Origin: Holosporales bacterium
Lineage (GTDB): Bacteria > Pseudomonadota > Alphaproteobacteria > BNTO01
Assembly (NCBI GenBank): GCA_031257795.1
Contig: JAIRNW010000020.1
Location: 1 to 13,662, forward strand
Direction: 5' to 3'
Length of the DNA stretch: 13,662 nt
The translations under genes and the position numbers were made by a program. How positions within the stretch are numbered: position 1 is the first letter of the stretch; the number at the start of each line of letters is the position of its first letter. Below are positions 1 to 6,581 of the stretch, in pieces. A model generated the notes under the pieces. It saw only the letters and a program-made list of their open reading frames with translations, did not search any database and was not told the origin of the DNA.

Positions 1-114
1 CTCAGTAAAGTCTGCGGCTTTGCCTGAAATTTGGGGCTGTTCGGCTTGAGCAGCACGCCAATACAACTCTGTTGCTTGTTTTACTAAATTCACGTCATTA
101 AAGTCTGCAAGCCA
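1..114 (-). CDS. Edge of a possible minus-strand ORF, unrecognised
   Basis: A minus-strand frame stays open for 38 codons from the TGG at 114-112 to the window edge; an in-frame TGA lies at 117-115. Its translation contains a hydrophilic helical-looking stretch (NLVKQATELYWRAAQAEQ). I do not recognise the family. The pentapeptide ADF(N/T)(D/E) occurs twice, 31 residues apart, because 1-15 and 94-108 match at 13 of 15 bases, which hints at a 93-bp tandem repeat continuing leftward. No convincing start exists: the ATG at 115-113 is one base out of frame, and only a GTG (93-91) is in frame. It may be a broken gene end, a true gene with a GTG start, or chance. Confidence 0.25.
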
Positions 115-144
115 TCACACTCATCATTCTACCATTCGCTCAAG

Positions 145-233
145 TATAATGCAAGAGTTGTTCTGCCCATGAAAAAACCAACAAAACCAAGCCCATTGCG
201 GGAAACACCTGAGAGTCAGGGGAGATGAGTATA
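145..233 (+). repeat. R4-family repeat, divergent or partial copy
   Basis: Positions 197-233 match the right arm of the R4 copies at 6234-6327 and 11211-11304 (shared core GAGAGTCAGG, shared end GAGTATA). Further left, CATGAAAA followed by CCA near 169-180 also resembles R4, but the rest does not align. The proposed left end at the TATA of 145-148 rests only on the R4 habit of ending in TATA. The right arm is well supported and the left boundary is a guess. Confidence 0.5.
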
Positions 234-396
234 GAAACGTTAGATTCACACTCGAGACATTTTTCCAATTTTATGCAGAAATTTCGGCCAAGTTTCAACT
301 ACTGGGCAAAAAATATGAGCTCACACAGCGTTCAAAAATCGAGATTTTGCTGCATTTTTTTTCATTAGGCAGCCCTGTTAGGCAACGGCGATTCGA

Positions 397-425
397 TTGA
401 CAAAGGTTTCGTTCTTTGTGATATT
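397..425 (+). promoter_or_regulatory. Probable sigma70 promoter of thyX
   Basis: A perfect -35 box TTGACA (397-402) is followed by a 17-base spacer and a -10 box GATATT (420-425), which matches four of six consensus positions. Transcription would start near 432, leaving a leader of about 24 bases that contains the GGAG ribosome-binding site. The gene-free stretch 234-396 upstream shows no further signal that I can support. Confidence 0.55.
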
Positions 426-455
426 TGGGCCCGGGTAATTTTTTTGGAGTACAAG

Positions 456-1964
456 ATGGAAAATATCTTTGAGAAAGCAAAAACTGGCGCACGCCCTAGC
501 TTTACCGATTTCCGCGAAACGAATCGTTCATGTTCTTTGGGCTTGGAATTTTTATTGAAGAACGGAACACCGAAAGGCATCTCAGCCGACGGCAAGCCGC
601 TCTACCCAGTAGCCGATGACTTGAGCGTCTTCTTGATCGACTATGCAGGGAAGGAAGAGGATATTTTGCCAGCCAAGGACGGAAGTAAGTGGCTAGATAA
701 ACAGCTGAACCACGTCATCCCCAGGTGCTCAGATTTAGACAGATTGGTACTGTTGTTCCACTGCAAAAACTTCCCGATCGCCAGCGCCGTTCCGTGCATG
801 TTAAACGGAGGTGCGGGCATGAACGAGTTCTCCGGCAGATACGCGGAGTTACCGGAGGCCGTCGCCTCGCAAACAACGCTTAGTGATATGTTTGGGAATG
901 CAGCCCAGCTTCACGGCGTGCTAAGCGACTTTTACAGTGAGAGATACAAGGATTACCGGGAGCTCCTCGGCGCGGGGATCTCGCGCGAGCTGAGCCGCGG
1001 CGTTCTACCGGCTGGCCAGTACACTGAGTTTTTTACGAGATTGACCCTGTTCAACCTGATCAAATTCATCCAATTCTACGATGACGACGAGAATCCATTA
1101 ATGAAGCCGGTTATCAATCAGATGAAGATTATATTCCAGCTCGGCTTCCCAAAGCTGTACTCTTTGTTTAAAAACGGCACTTTGGACGCGCAAGAAAAGC
1201 TGTTCGCCGATTTTCTGAACTCCAAGCAGCCTGGCAACCTCACGTATCGCCGCAACTCTGAGAAATTGGAGAAGGAATGGCAGAAGAAGCACATCATCAT
1301 AAATGAGGATGGCACGCCGCTTGATGGCGATAAGTGTTGGATCAAAGTCAAGGAATACTCAGGAACTGACCAAACCCCGCATGATGCCGTTGGGATGTCT
1401 ATGGGGAATCTGTCGTCGGCAAAGTCGATCGAGCCGCTTGTTGACCTGCTGATTAGCCTTGGGCACTGCTCGCCTTTCGAGCTCACGACTTTGTTTTTCG
1501 AGTCTCAGATTCCGTTTTTCGTCTTCCGCCACATAATCCGCCATCGCACGATGGGAATCTACGACTGGAAGTTCATCGATGATGTTTACGTTCCGCGCGT
1601 TCGCGAGAATCAGGGGCACCAGCTTGCTGCCGGGGCGCAGGATAAGCTCGCGCGCTACACTAAGGCCGCATACGACAAGGCGCAGGAGCAGAGGGCGGCT
1701 GTGAAGGGAAATGAGGAGGAGACGAGGTATCTGCTGGCGCCGGTGAATCAGTATGTGCAGTTTGCCGGGCGGATCGATATACACAACCTCGTGCATATTT
1801 TGAATTTGCGCAAGCACTCTGCCGCGCAGTACGAGACGCGCATGATGGCGCACACGTTGCAAAGGATCTTCAGCAACTGGACGCCGAAGATATACGATGC
1901 GTTCTTGGCGAACAAGAAATTGGACGAGCTGCAGCAGCCTGAGGCTAAGAAGCAGGTCGCTTAG
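456..1964 (+). CDS. thyX: Two-domain ThyX-family (flavin-dependent thymidylate synthase-like) protein
   Basis: ThyX makes dTMP from dUMP using FAD, NADPH and methylene-tetrahydrofolate. This protein is 502 aa, about twice the usual 220-300 aa, and reads as two ThyX-like halves. The family signature is RHRxxSxNExSxRY. The first half keeps its right part (N123, E124, S126, R128, Y129, then AEL) but has LNG (116-118) in place of RHR. The second half keeps R362-H363-R364-T365 but has Y369 for Asn, K372 for Ser and I374-D375 for Arg-Tyr. The first half also keeps SRGVLP (180-185). The second half keeps NLRK (450-453) and AAQYETR (456-462), like the C-terminal ThyX motif. The ATG at 456 is preferred over the TTG at 444 because GGAG (446-449) lies six bases before it. 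Sequence supports the family; full enzymatic activity is inferred. A regulatory or inactive paralogue is possible. Confidence 0.85.
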   Translation: MENIFEKAKTGARPSFTDFRETNRSCSLGLEFLLKNGTPKGISADGKPLYPVADDLSVFLIDYAGKEEDILPAKDGSKWLDKQLNHVIPRCSDLDRLVLLFHCKNFPIASAVPCMLNGGAGMNEFSGRYAELPEAVASQTTLSDMFGNAAQLHGVLSDFYSERYKDYRELLGAGISRELSRGVLPAGQYTEFFTRLTLFNLIKFIQFYDDDENPLMKPVINQMKIIFQLGFPKLYSLFKNGTLDAQEKLFADFLNSKQPGNLTYRRNSEKLEKEWQKKHIIINEDGTPLDGDKCWIKVKEYSGTDQTPHDAVGMSMGNLSSAKSIEPLVDLLISLGHCSPFELTTLFFESQIPFFVFRHIIRHRTMGIYDWKFIDDVYVPRVRENQGHQLAAGAQDKLARYTKAAYDKAQEQRAAVKGNEEETRYLLAPVNQYVQFAGRIDIHNLVHILNLRKHSAAQYETRMMAHTLQRIFSNWTPKIYDAFLANKKLDELQQPEAKKQVA

Positions 1965-1968
1965 CAAT

Positions 1969-2162
1969 TATATCCAATCGCAACTGAACTGTGGGCAGAA
2001 GACACGGAGCGGATTCCCTCAACGAGTTGGGTGGTGTCTCGAGCGTAGCCACTGAACCGTACTTGAGCGTACCACCAAAGGCGAACCACTCCAAGCTCCG
2101 CAGAGTCGCAGACTTTGTTTTGAGCCGTTCGACGAACCACAGTTCACTTATGATTGGCTATA
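1969..2162 (+). repeat. R3 repeat, MITE-like with terminal inverted repeats
   Basis: The left end (TATATCCAATC, then TGAACTGTGG) and the reverse complement of the right end (TATAGCCAATC, then TGAACTGTGG) match at about 23 of 27 bases, giving clear terminal inverted repeats on a unit of about 194 bp. The left end starts five bases after the thyX stop, and the right-end TATA merges with the next repeat at 2161. A 62-codon frame inside (1991-2179) has no family features and I treat it as chance. A TA target would suit IS630/Tc1-type mobilisation, but no transposase is present in the window. Confidence 0.7.
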
Positions 2163-2253
2163 TAATCAATCACACCTAGTCTGCAGGCAAAAAATCCCTA
2201 ATAACAAATGAATTCAGGAACATCATCCCGCATGTTAGATGTGATTGACTATA
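2161..2253 (+). repeat. R1 repeat, copy 1, MITE-like
   Basis: This is a 93-bp unit with near-perfect ends: TATAATCAATCACACCTA on the left and, as reverse complement of the right end, TATAGTCAATCACATCTA. It shares the interior AATCCCTA and ATGAATTCAGG with the copies at 6145 and 10976. Its first TA is also the last TA of the R3 repeat. The right end reaches to 70 bases upstream of the gyrA start and brings a TTGACT and a TATATATACT stretch. Confidence 0.85.
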
Positions 2254-2322
2254 TATACTTTTCCTCCAAAAAATGCTACAAGTGGCGGGGAATTGCCCTT
2301 TTCTCACCCAGTGGAGCGAAGA

Positions 2323-5142
2323 ATGTCTGACAACGAACAGTCCTTATTTGATGATGTAAAAGTCGTTGCAATCGAAGATGAGATGAAAACATCCTACTTG
2401 GATTACGCGATGAGTGTGATCGTTTCCCGGGCGCTGCCAGACGCGCGCGACGGCCTGAAGCCAGTTCACCGCCGTCTGCTGTTCGCAATGCAGCGCGCCG
2501 GCAACGACTACAGCAAACCTCACCGCAAGTGCGCGAAAATCGTTGGAGAGGTCATGGGAAATTACCATCCACACGGGGACGTCTCGCTGTATGAATCCCT
2601 AGTTCGCCTCGCCCAACCATTCAACATGCGTCTCCCGCTTGTTTGCAGCAAAGGAAACTTCGGTTCCATGGATGGCGACCCGCCAGCTGCTCAGCGCTAC
2701 ACAGAGGCGCGCTTAAGCAAGAGTGCCGAGGAATTACTGAAAGACATAGACCGCGACACCGTTGATTTCCAGCCAAACTACGACAGCACATTAACTGAGC
2801 CAATAGTTTTACCAGCGCGTTTCCCCAATTTATTGGTCAATGGCTCGAACGGCATCGCGGTTGGCATGGCGACGTACGTCCCTTCGCACAACCTCGGCGA
2901 GGTGATCGATGCCTGCTGCGCGCTCGTGGACGAACCAAATCTGTCAGCGGAAGAGCTCATGCAATACATTCAGGGGCCCGATTTCCCAACCGGAGGAATC
3001 ATCATCGGGCGCGGCGGCATCCTGCAGGCTTACAAAACTGGGCGAGGCTCGACGATAATACGCAGCAAAACGCACATCGAGGAGATCCGCGGGGGACGCG
3101 AGGCGATCATCATCACTGAGGTGCCTTACCAGGTGAACAAGGCGAAGATGGTTGAGAAGATTGCGGAGATGGTGAAGGAAAAGATTATCGAAGACATAAG
3201 CAATATTCGCGACGAGTCCAATCGCAAGGGTGTGCGCGTCGTCATAGAGCTGAAAAAGGATGCGGTTGCGGATGTTGTTTTGAACAAGCTGTATAAATTT
3301 TCGCCGGTTCAGGGGAGCGTCAACTTCAACATGCTCGCGCTGGTATACGGCCGGCCGGAGCAAATGTCTCTGAGACGCATCCTGGATGAGTTTATCGCGT
3401 TCAGGGCGGAGGTCGTCACGCGGCGCTGCCGTTTCGAGTTGCGCAAGGCGCGCGAAAGGGCCCACATTCTGATGGGGTTTGCCGTGGCTCTCGCGAATTT
3501 GGACGAGATCATAGACATGATCAAAAGTTCCGCGGACAGGGCGAGTGCCCGGCAGGGGTTGTTGGCGAAGAAATGGCCTGCGCGCGACATTGGGCCGCTG
3601 TTTGCGTTGGTTGACGACTCAAACGACCCTGAGTCCGCTTTCTACGAGCTCTCGCCGACGCAGGCCGATGCGATCCTGGATTTGCGTCTGCATCGCTTGA
3701 CCGGCCTGGAGCGCCAGAAAATCAACGACGAGCTGCACGAGCTTTCCAGGACGATCGCTGATCTTCTGGATATTTTGGGATCTCATAGCAGAATCATGAG
3801 CATCGTGAAGCAGGAAATGCTTGATGTTAAGGAGAAGTTCAACACCCCGCGGCGCACGGTTATCAGCGGGTCTTCGGATGCCGTAATAGATGATGAAGAC
3901 ATCATACAGCGCGAAGACATGGTGGTCACGGTGAGCATGGAGGGGTATATCAAGCGGGTGCCCCTGGCGACGTACCGCTCGCAGAAGCGCGGCGGGCGCG
4001 GACGCTCTGGGATGACAACGAAAGAGGAAGATGTGGTGAGCGACGTGATTGTTGCGAACACGCACGATAACATTTTGTTTTTTTCGTCGCTTGGGCAGGT
4101 GTATTCGTTGAAGGTCTACCAGCTGCCGATCGGCACGCCTCAATCTAGGGGACGGGCCATGGTGAATTTGTTTCCGCTGAGCGATCAGGAGAAGATTTCG
4201 ACGGTTTTTGTGATTAATAAGCAAAACTTTGATGATAACGGAAACTTTTTGATATTTGTGACGTCATTTGGAAATGTGCGGCGCAATAGGATTTCGGATT
4301 TTGAGCACATCGGGGTTAACGGGAAGAGGGCGATGCGTCTGGATTCCGGGGAGAGTTTGATCGGGGTGAAAATGGCCAGGGCGGACGACGACATATTTAT
4401 TGTCACACACAAAGGAATGGCCAATAGGTTCTCGGTGGAAAATGTGAGGCTCTTTGCTGGGCGAGATTCTAATGGTGTGCGTGGCATTAAGTTGGCGGCT
4501 GGAGACAGCGTTATTAACGTCAGCATTTTGTCTTCACAAAGCATTTCCTCAGAAGAGCGCGACGCGTATTACTTGGCTTTCCGCGCGGCTGAAAAAGAGC
4601 ATGGGGGAGTAGGCGACGAGGCTGAAGAGGGAAGCGATATCTTTACCGCTGGAAATAGGGATGAAGTGGCAGTAGCAGGAGACGAGCGAGCCGCGGATGG
4701 GGCTGGAGACGGACAAGCTGAGGACGGGGCAGAGGCGGATGACCAAGCTACGAGCGAAGTCACCTTGCAAGGTGAGGTTTTGCAATTAAGTGATGAGCGC
4801 GTGAGAGAGCTTGCAGAGAGTGAGCAATTTATTCTTACCATAACTGAAAAAGGCTTCGGGAAAAGGACGTCCGCCTATGCCTATCGCTCAACAAATCGCG
4901 GGACCAAAGGTGTTGCAAACATAGTTGTTAATAACAGAAATGGCAGCGTCGTGTCGTCATTTCCTGTTTGCGAGAACGACGACATAATCCTGATCACTGA
5001 CAACGGCAGGCTTATGCGCTGCCCTGTCAGAGACATCAGGATAACAAACCGAGTTGTGCAGGGTGTTATCGTGTTTAGGGTGGACAAAGGCGAGAAAGTC
5101 GTCGCGGTTAGTTGCGTCCCTGCTGAGGAGGTTGAGGAATGA
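2323..5142 (+). CDS. gyrA: DNA gyrase subunit A
   Basis: This is the breakage-reunion subunit of the A2B2 enzyme that introduces negative supercoils. The protein is 939 aa. The catalytic tyrosine is Y126 in AQRYTEARLS. The N-terminal domain shows DGLKPVHRR and HPHGD, and the C-terminal beta-pinwheel carries the GyrA box QKRGGRG. The positions equivalent to E. coli Ser83 and Asp87 are V87 and E91 (segment HPHGDVSLYES). Between the late blades (about residues 738-833) there is an acidic insertion rich in Glu, Asp, Ala and Gly. The frame is open from a TTG at 2245 inside the R1 repeat, but the ATG at 2323 has GGAG (2313-2316) six bases ahead and starts MSDNEQ, so it is the likelier start. The gene appears monocistronic: repeats lie upstream and an intrinsic terminator downstream. 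Confidence 0.97.
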   Translation: MSDNEQSLFDDVKVVAIEDEMKTSYLDYAMSVIVSRALPDARDGLKPVHRRLLFAMQRAGNDYSKPHRKCAKIVGEVMGNYHPHGDVSLYESLVRLAQPFNMRLPLVCSKGNFGSMDGDPPAAQRYTEARLSKSAEELLKDIDRDTVDFQPNYDSTLTEPIVLPARFPNLLVNGSNGIAVGMATYVPSHNLGEVIDACCALVDEPNLSAEELMQYIQGPDFPTGGIIIGRGGILQAYKTGRGSTIIRSKTHIEEIRGGREAIIITEVPYQVNKAKMVEKIAEMVKEKIIEDISNIRDESNRKGVRVVIELKKDAVADVVLNKLYKFSPVQGSVNFNMLALVYGRPEQMSLRRILDEFIAFRAEVVTRRCRFELRKARERAHILMGFAVALANLDEIIDMIKSSADRASARQGLLAKKWPARDIGPLFALVDDSNDPESAFYELSPTQADAILDLRLHRLTGLERQKINDELHELSRTIADLLDILGSHSRIMSIVKQEMLDVKEKFNTPRRTVISGSSDAVIDDEDIIQREDMVVTVSMEGYIKRVPLATYRSQKRGGRGRSGMTTKEEDVVSDVIVANTHDNILFFSSLGQVYSLKVYQLPIGTPQSRGRAMVNLFPLSDQEKISTVFVINKQNFDDNGNFLIFVTSFGNVRRNRISDFEHIGVNGKRAMRLDSGESLIGVKMARADDDIFIVTHKGMANRFSVENVRLFAGRDSNGVRGIKLAAGDSVINVSILSSQSISSEERDAYYLAFRAAEKEHGGVGDEAEEGSDIFTAGNRDEVAVAGDERAADGAGDGQAEDGAEADDQATSEVTLQGEVLQLSDERVRELAESEQFILTITEKGFGKRTSAYAYRSTNRGTKGVANIVVNNRNGSVVSSFPVCENDDIILITDNGRLMRCPVRDIRITNRVVQGVIVFRVDKGEKVVAVSCVPAEEVEE

Positions 5143-5171
5143 TTCCCACTCTGTAGTGGAAGAACTTTTTT
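5143..5171 (+). terminator. Intrinsic terminator after gyrA
   Basis: Immediately after the gyrA stop, TTCC-C-ACT (5143-5150) pairs with AGTGGAA (5155-5161) around a CTGT loop, with one bulged C, and a run of six T follows at 5166-5171. The stem is short but the position and T-run fit a Rho-independent terminator. I see nothing else between here and the promoter at 5336. Confidence 0.6.
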
Positions 5172-5335
5172 GGAAATTACCTCAACACCCCCACGCTTCC
5201 GAAAATCTCTGGTTTATTCTTCAGCCTTTATTCAGTGTGATTTATTAAGACAACACCGTTAACTTATTATGTGTTTCATGTTACAGATGAATAATTTTGC
5301 GGCTGAGACACGTAGGATGTTGAGGAAAATTACAG

Positions 5336-5363
5336 TTGACATTTTTGTGATTGTTGCTATAGA
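5336..5363 (+). promoter_or_regulatory. Near-consensus sigma70 promoter for the orphan membrane protein
   Basis: TTGACA (5336-5341), a 16-base spacer and TATAGA (5358-5363) form a near-consensus promoter. The predicted start near 5370 gives a short leader of about 28 bases before the ATG at 5399. The -10 box covers the upstream in-frame ATG at 5363, which therefore cannot be used from this promoter and supports the later start. Confidence 0.65.
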
Positions 5364-5398
5364 TGCACCACTGCTTGCGGTTTGTAGCTGGGTTTTAT

Positions 5399-6163
5399 AT
5401 GTCGAAATTTCTGTCCAGTATTTTGTTTGCTGGAGTAATCCTTTCCTGTGGGATTGTACAGGGCGAATGTCTCCCTACGTCCCCAATCTATCAGCATAAT
5501 GGAAATCAAAATAAACAACCCATGCTGGACGGACCACGTCAAGTTGAGGGCGTACAGCTACAGAAAGCAGATTTAAGCATACGGGTAGTGCCGGGGATGG
5601 TGCACTCACTTGTCGGAGTTTTCGTGCTAAACAATATTGCCGCTGCAGTTACATACGCAGGACTAGGCGCAGTCAGTTCGAGCTGCGCACTTTGTGCGGC
5701 AATCAATTGTTGTGCCGTTGTAGTTGAATTAATCTTGGGGCGCAAATTATCGTCCTCTGCGTTTTTTGATGCGCTCTTCAAGGCTGCACTTATACATACA
5801 CTTGATGGTGGTTTTGCTTGGGGGATTTTGAAACATCAATCAGCGCGATTGGGGCTTCTTCTTGGAAACTGCGTACTTCTGGCAGGCGGCTTTTTCTCTT
5901 TGCGCAGCAAGCGACGAGAAGCTCCTAGAAGTTGTTCTCTTACAGAAAAAATAGGCGCAGGAGCAATCGCGCTAGCAACCGGTGGAATTGTTGCTACTAT
6001 TTTTTGTAGCCTTTGGGGCTGTTGTTTCTGCAATTCGAAAGCTCTTGCAATCAAAATGATTGAAGCTGTCCTCTATTACGCATGTCTGTTCCAGAATTGG
6101 CATTGGTTAAGTTCTGTAATATATGAAAAGGGATACTTAGCTGATATAGTCAATCACACCTAG
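5399..6163 (+). CDS. Unrecognised cysteine-rich membrane protein, C-terminus formed by a repeat
   Basis: I do not recognise this 254-aa protein. It starts with a short basic segment and a hydrophobic stretch (residues about 5-20, ending SCGIVQGE) that looks like a signal peptide; the first Cys could also be a lipobox. A polar region follows (about 23-60). Five or six hydrophobic segments then follow (about 66-87, 90-110, 118-137, 145-163, 180-202, 208-230), consistent with an inner-membrane protein. It has 13 cysteines, including CALCAAINCC and GCCFC, unusual for a bacterial membrane protein. The last codons (Ile-Val-Asn-His-Thr) and the TAG stop lie inside the R1 repeat starting at 6145, so the native C-terminus may have been replaced. 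The start was chosen because the in-frame ATG at 5363 overlaps the -10 box; no strong ribosome-binding site is visible. It stands alone between gyrA and the division genes. Confidence 0.65.
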   Translation: MSKFLSSILFAGVILSCGIVQGECLPTSPIYQHNGNQNKQPMLDGPRQVEGVQLQKADLSIRVVPGMVHSLVGVFVLNNIAAAVTYAGLGAVSSSCALCAAINCCAVVVELILGRKLSSSAFFDALFKAALIHTLDGGFAWGILKHQSARLGLLLGNCVLLAGGFFSLRSKRREAPRSCSLTEKIGAGAIALATGGIVATIFCSLWGCCFCNSKALAIKMIEAVLYYACLFQNWHWLSSVIYEKGYLADIVNHT

Positions 6164-6237
6164 TTTGCAGACAAAGAATCCCTATCCACAATGAATTCAG
6201 GTACGGCATAACCGCAGATTAGGGGTGAATAGTTATA
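6145..6237 (+). repeat. R1 repeat, copy 2, MITE-like
   Basis: This 93-bp unit starts TATAGTCAATCACACCTA. Its right arm is more diverged than in the other copies (GGGTGAATAGTTATA in place of ATGTGATTGACTATA), so it is probably older. It overlaps the end of the membrane-protein gene and supplies its TAG stop at 6161-6163. Its terminal TATA (6234-6237) is shared with the following R4 repeat. Confidence 0.85.
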
Positions 6238-6327
6238 CATTTCGAACCTGAAGGCCAGGATTTTTCTCGATTCGGATGCCGCAATTCATCTGCGGGCAAC
6301 ATCTAAGAGTTAGGTGAGATGAGTATA
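6234..6327 (+). repeat. R4 repeat, forward copy
   Basis: This 94-bp unit runs TATA to TATA and matches the reverse complement of 11211-11304 at about 80 of 94 positions by eye, with equal length and no gaps. Shared segments include AGGATTTTTCTCGA and ATGCCGCAATTCATC. Unlike R1-R3, its ends do not form a long inverted repeat; only TATAC is symmetric. Mobility is inferred from discrete boundaries and multiple copies. Confidence 0.7.
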
Positions 6328-6405
6328 ACGAGTACCTTAGTGCCACGTCTATCAATTACAGCGCGTGGGAGGAGGGCTTCAGCAGTAGGCGAGCAACCCT
6401 GTTAC

Positions 6406-6424
6406 GTTTCGAACCGGATTCGAC
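6406..6424 (+). repeat. Fragment resembling the R2/R3 interior
   Basis: GTTTCGAACCGGATTCGAC matches the R2 copy near the right edge (its reverse complement reads GTTTCGAACCGGATCGAC) with one extra T. The match is short, so it may be chance or a remnant of a decayed element. The rest of 6328-6469 shows nothing that I can identify; in particular I see no mraZ, the gene often found before rsmH. Confidence 0.3.
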
Positions 6425-6469
6425 ACAGAAAAGACCAATTTAAATCATTATGTCAACGGGTTATCACGT

Positions 6470-6495
6470 TTGAAACATACGAGATCTACTATAAA
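6470..6495 (+). promoter_or_regulatory. Weak candidate promoter for rsmH-ftsL-ftsI
   Basis: TTGAAA (6470-6475) and TATAAA (6490-6495) are good boxes, but the spacer is only 14 bases, shorter than the usual 16-18. A second -10-like box, TATACT (6509-6514), has no matching -35. One of these may drive the operon, which has no other obvious promoter in the window. Confidence 0.3.
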
Positions 6496-6581
6496 TCCAA
6501 AACTGTACTATACTCAACCGCGAAAGTTTGCTGTGGCGACGAGAACTCGCGAACTTTTGGGAACTATAATTAGGAGTCTTT

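Noticed and set aside
328..345. Palindrome AAAATCGAGATTTT as a hairpin or terminator
   Set aside because: The loop would be only two bases, there is no GC-rich stem, and no gene ends just before it.
1359..1967. 202-codon minus-strand frame opposite thyX
   Set aside because: Arginine- and leucine-rich shadow of a GC-rich gene; it has no domain features and lies fully antisense to a clear ThyX-family protein.
1991..2179. 62-codon frame within the R3 repeat running into R1
   Set aside because: It spans two unrelated repeats; its end residues come from the R1 terminus, so it is a chance frame.
3619..4224. 201-codon minus-strand frame opposite gyrA, with others at 2944-3465 and 4185-4544
   Set aside because: All are antisense to conserved GyrA sequence, have shadow-like composition and lack ribosome-binding sites.
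5269..5499. 76-codon frame overlapping the membrane-protein gene
   Set aside because: It spans the TTGACA promoter and overlaps the better-supported gene in another frame.
6319..6573. 84-codon frame ahead of rsmH
   Set aside because: It starts inside the R4 repeat and has no recognisable protein features; it is not mraZ.
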